From contig NZ_OY726395.1 of assembly GCF_963378085.1 (NCBI RefSeq), forward strand, positions 558,001 to 622,000: DNA of 64,000 bases, in the 5' to 3' direction. Below the pieces are notes generated by a model that made no database searches, was not told the DNA's origin, and was given only the letters and a program-made list of their open reading frames with translations. Positions 63,304 through 64,000 of the stretch are shown piece by piece; positions within the stretch are counted from its first letter, which is position 1, and every line of letters starts with the position of its first letter. The stretch is from Mycolicibacterium sp. MU0050 (lineage in GTDB: Bacteria > Actinomycetota > Actinomycetes > Mycobacteriales > Mycobacteriaceae). The position numbers and the translations under genes were made by a program.

Positions 63304-64000
63304 ATGACGCCGGAGCGCAGGGACGACGGTTCCGCCGCTGCATCGGTCACCGCGGTGATCAGCACGTTGCACAGCAAGGTCGACGAGGTCACCGCGCAAA
63401 CTCAGCGCGTGCTGATGGACGAAATCGCCGATCTGCGCGGTGATGCCCAACTGGTGCAGTTGATGCGGGACAACGTCGCCGCCAACATCGACACCGTGTT
63501 CTCGGCGATCCGCCACGGCATCCCGGTGGAGCACGTCGAGGCGCCGACGGCCGCGCTGGAGTATGCGCGGCGGCTTGCGCAGCGAGACGTGTCGGCGAAT
63601 GCGTTGGTGCGCGCCTACCGGATCGGCCACCAGGTGGTTCTCAATATCCTGCTCCAGGAGGTTCGGGATTCCGAACTGGATGCGCAACGTCAGCTTGACG
63701 TCTTCGACGAGATCCTCGGGGTGACTTTCCGCTACATCGACTGGATCACCCAACAGGTGCTGGGCGTCTACCAGAATGAATACGACCGCTGGCAACAGAG
63801 CCGAAACCGTATGCAGGCGGCGGGGGTTCGAGGTGTTCTGGAGAACGACGACGAGATCGACATCGACGCGGCCTCGATCGCACTGCGCTACCCGCTGCGT
63901 CGGGTCCATCTCGCGCTCGTGCTGTGGTGTGCGGAGTCTGGCGATCAGGACGAATTGACCACCATGGAACGGTATGTGCACCAGTGCGCCGCCGCGCTGG
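63304..64000 (+). CDS. PucR-family transcriptional regulator, 3' end beyond the window
   Basis: The frame stays open from ATG 63304 to the end of the window, so 232 residues are visible. The N-terminal part is helical (AASVTAVISTLHSKVDEVTAQ, then DEIADLRGDAQLVQLMRDNVAANIDTVFSAIRHGIP in outline) with RAYRIGHQVVLNILLQEV and FRYIDWITQQVLGVYQNEYDRWQQSR. This is the RsbRD-like N-terminal domain of actinobacterial PucR regulators, which continue with a GGDEF-like middle and a C-terminal helix-turn-helix; those parts lie outside or are only beginning. It is divergent from the fused desaturase gene, likely its regulator, binding the palindrome between them. No ribosome site; leaderless. Confidence 0.85.
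   Translation, partial: MTPERRDDGSAAASVTAVISTLHSKVDEVTAQTQRVLMDEIADLRGDAQLVQLMRDNVAANIDTVFSAIRHGIPVEHVEAPTAALEYARRLAQRDVSANALVRAYRIGHQVVLNILLQEVRDSELDAQRQLDVFDEILGVTFRYIDWITQQVLGVYQNEYDRWQQSRNRMQAAGVRGVLENDDEIDIDAASIALRYPLRRVHLALVLWCAESGDQDELTTMERYVHQCAAAL

Overview
The window is GC-rich, gene-dense actinobacterial DNA, and it comes from a mycobacterium. The strongest evidence is an almost gene-for-gene match to the M. tuberculosis phoPR - cyp51 - purD neighbourhood (Rv0756c to Rv0772). Other support comes from a complete YrbE/Mce operon, a 14-alpha sterol demethylase, NDMA/mycofactocin-type dehydrogenases, many fad/ech-type genes and TANNNT/leaderless promoters. The large catabolic content suggests an environmental, Mycolicibacterium-like species; that is inference. 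No insertion sequence, prophage, CRISPR array or rRNA was seen. One tRNA is present.

Layout. (1) 1-8962, minus strand: a Mce lipid-import operon (yrbEA, yrbEB, mceA-F, a Mce-associated membrane protein and a secreted protein cut by the window edge). (2) 9207-12630: an SRPBCC protein, a methyltransferase, a DoxX-like protein divergent from an ECF sigma factor with a SnoaL domain, tRNA-Thr(UGU), and a protein built of eleven 10-residue repeats. (3) 12751-15336: phoP-phoR, preceded by three PhoP-type direct repeats, then a HIT hydrolase. (4) 15444-21524, minus: a tightly overlapping operon TetR - CYP123 - SDR - CYP51 - ferredoxin - SnoaL-like protein, followed by adhB. Divergent from it is aldA - SDR - 3-hydroxyisobutyrate-dehydrogenase-like - carboxymuconolactone-decarboxylase-like (21729-25311). 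Both sides of this divergent promoter carry a GGACA-N2-TGTCC operator. Then comes purD.

(5) 26751-39107: accessory catabolism. An SDR and an aminoglycoside-phosphotransferase-like kinase come first, then a flavin monooxygenase - EthR-like TetR - alpha/beta hydrolase module. A mycofactocin-type SDR and an acyl-CoA dehydrogenase follow, divergent from an SDR - thiolase - acyl-CoA dehydrogenase - GntR - CoA-transferase series. (6) 39125-46216, minus: a six-gene operon of three crotonase-fold proteins and three AMP-forming acyl-CoA ligases. It is divergent from a further crotonase at a near-palindromic operator. (7) 47311-50248: a TetR, an SDR and a DapA-fold aldolase-like gene flanked on both sides by a family of about 19-bp inverted repeats. 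(8) 50431-53886, minus: two paralogous exported proteins with charged helical and Ser/Asp-rich tails. Their promoters and terminators are also duplicated, with iron-box-like sequences in the promoters. (9) 54278-61143: a compact operon of crotonase, two COG2159-type amidohydrolases, an acyl-CoA ligase and a pair of acyl-CoA dehydrogenase-like subunits. (10) 61116-63149: a fused membrane desaturase/hydroxylase-reductase-ferredoxin, divergent from a PucR-type regulator across a perfect 19-bp palindrome.

Together the genes describe lipid or sterol uptake (Mce), P450 and flavin oxygenation, alcohol/aldehyde oxidation, CoA activation and beta-oxidation-like degradation of hydrophobic acids. Each segment has its own local regulator. 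The actual substrates cannot be read from the sequence.
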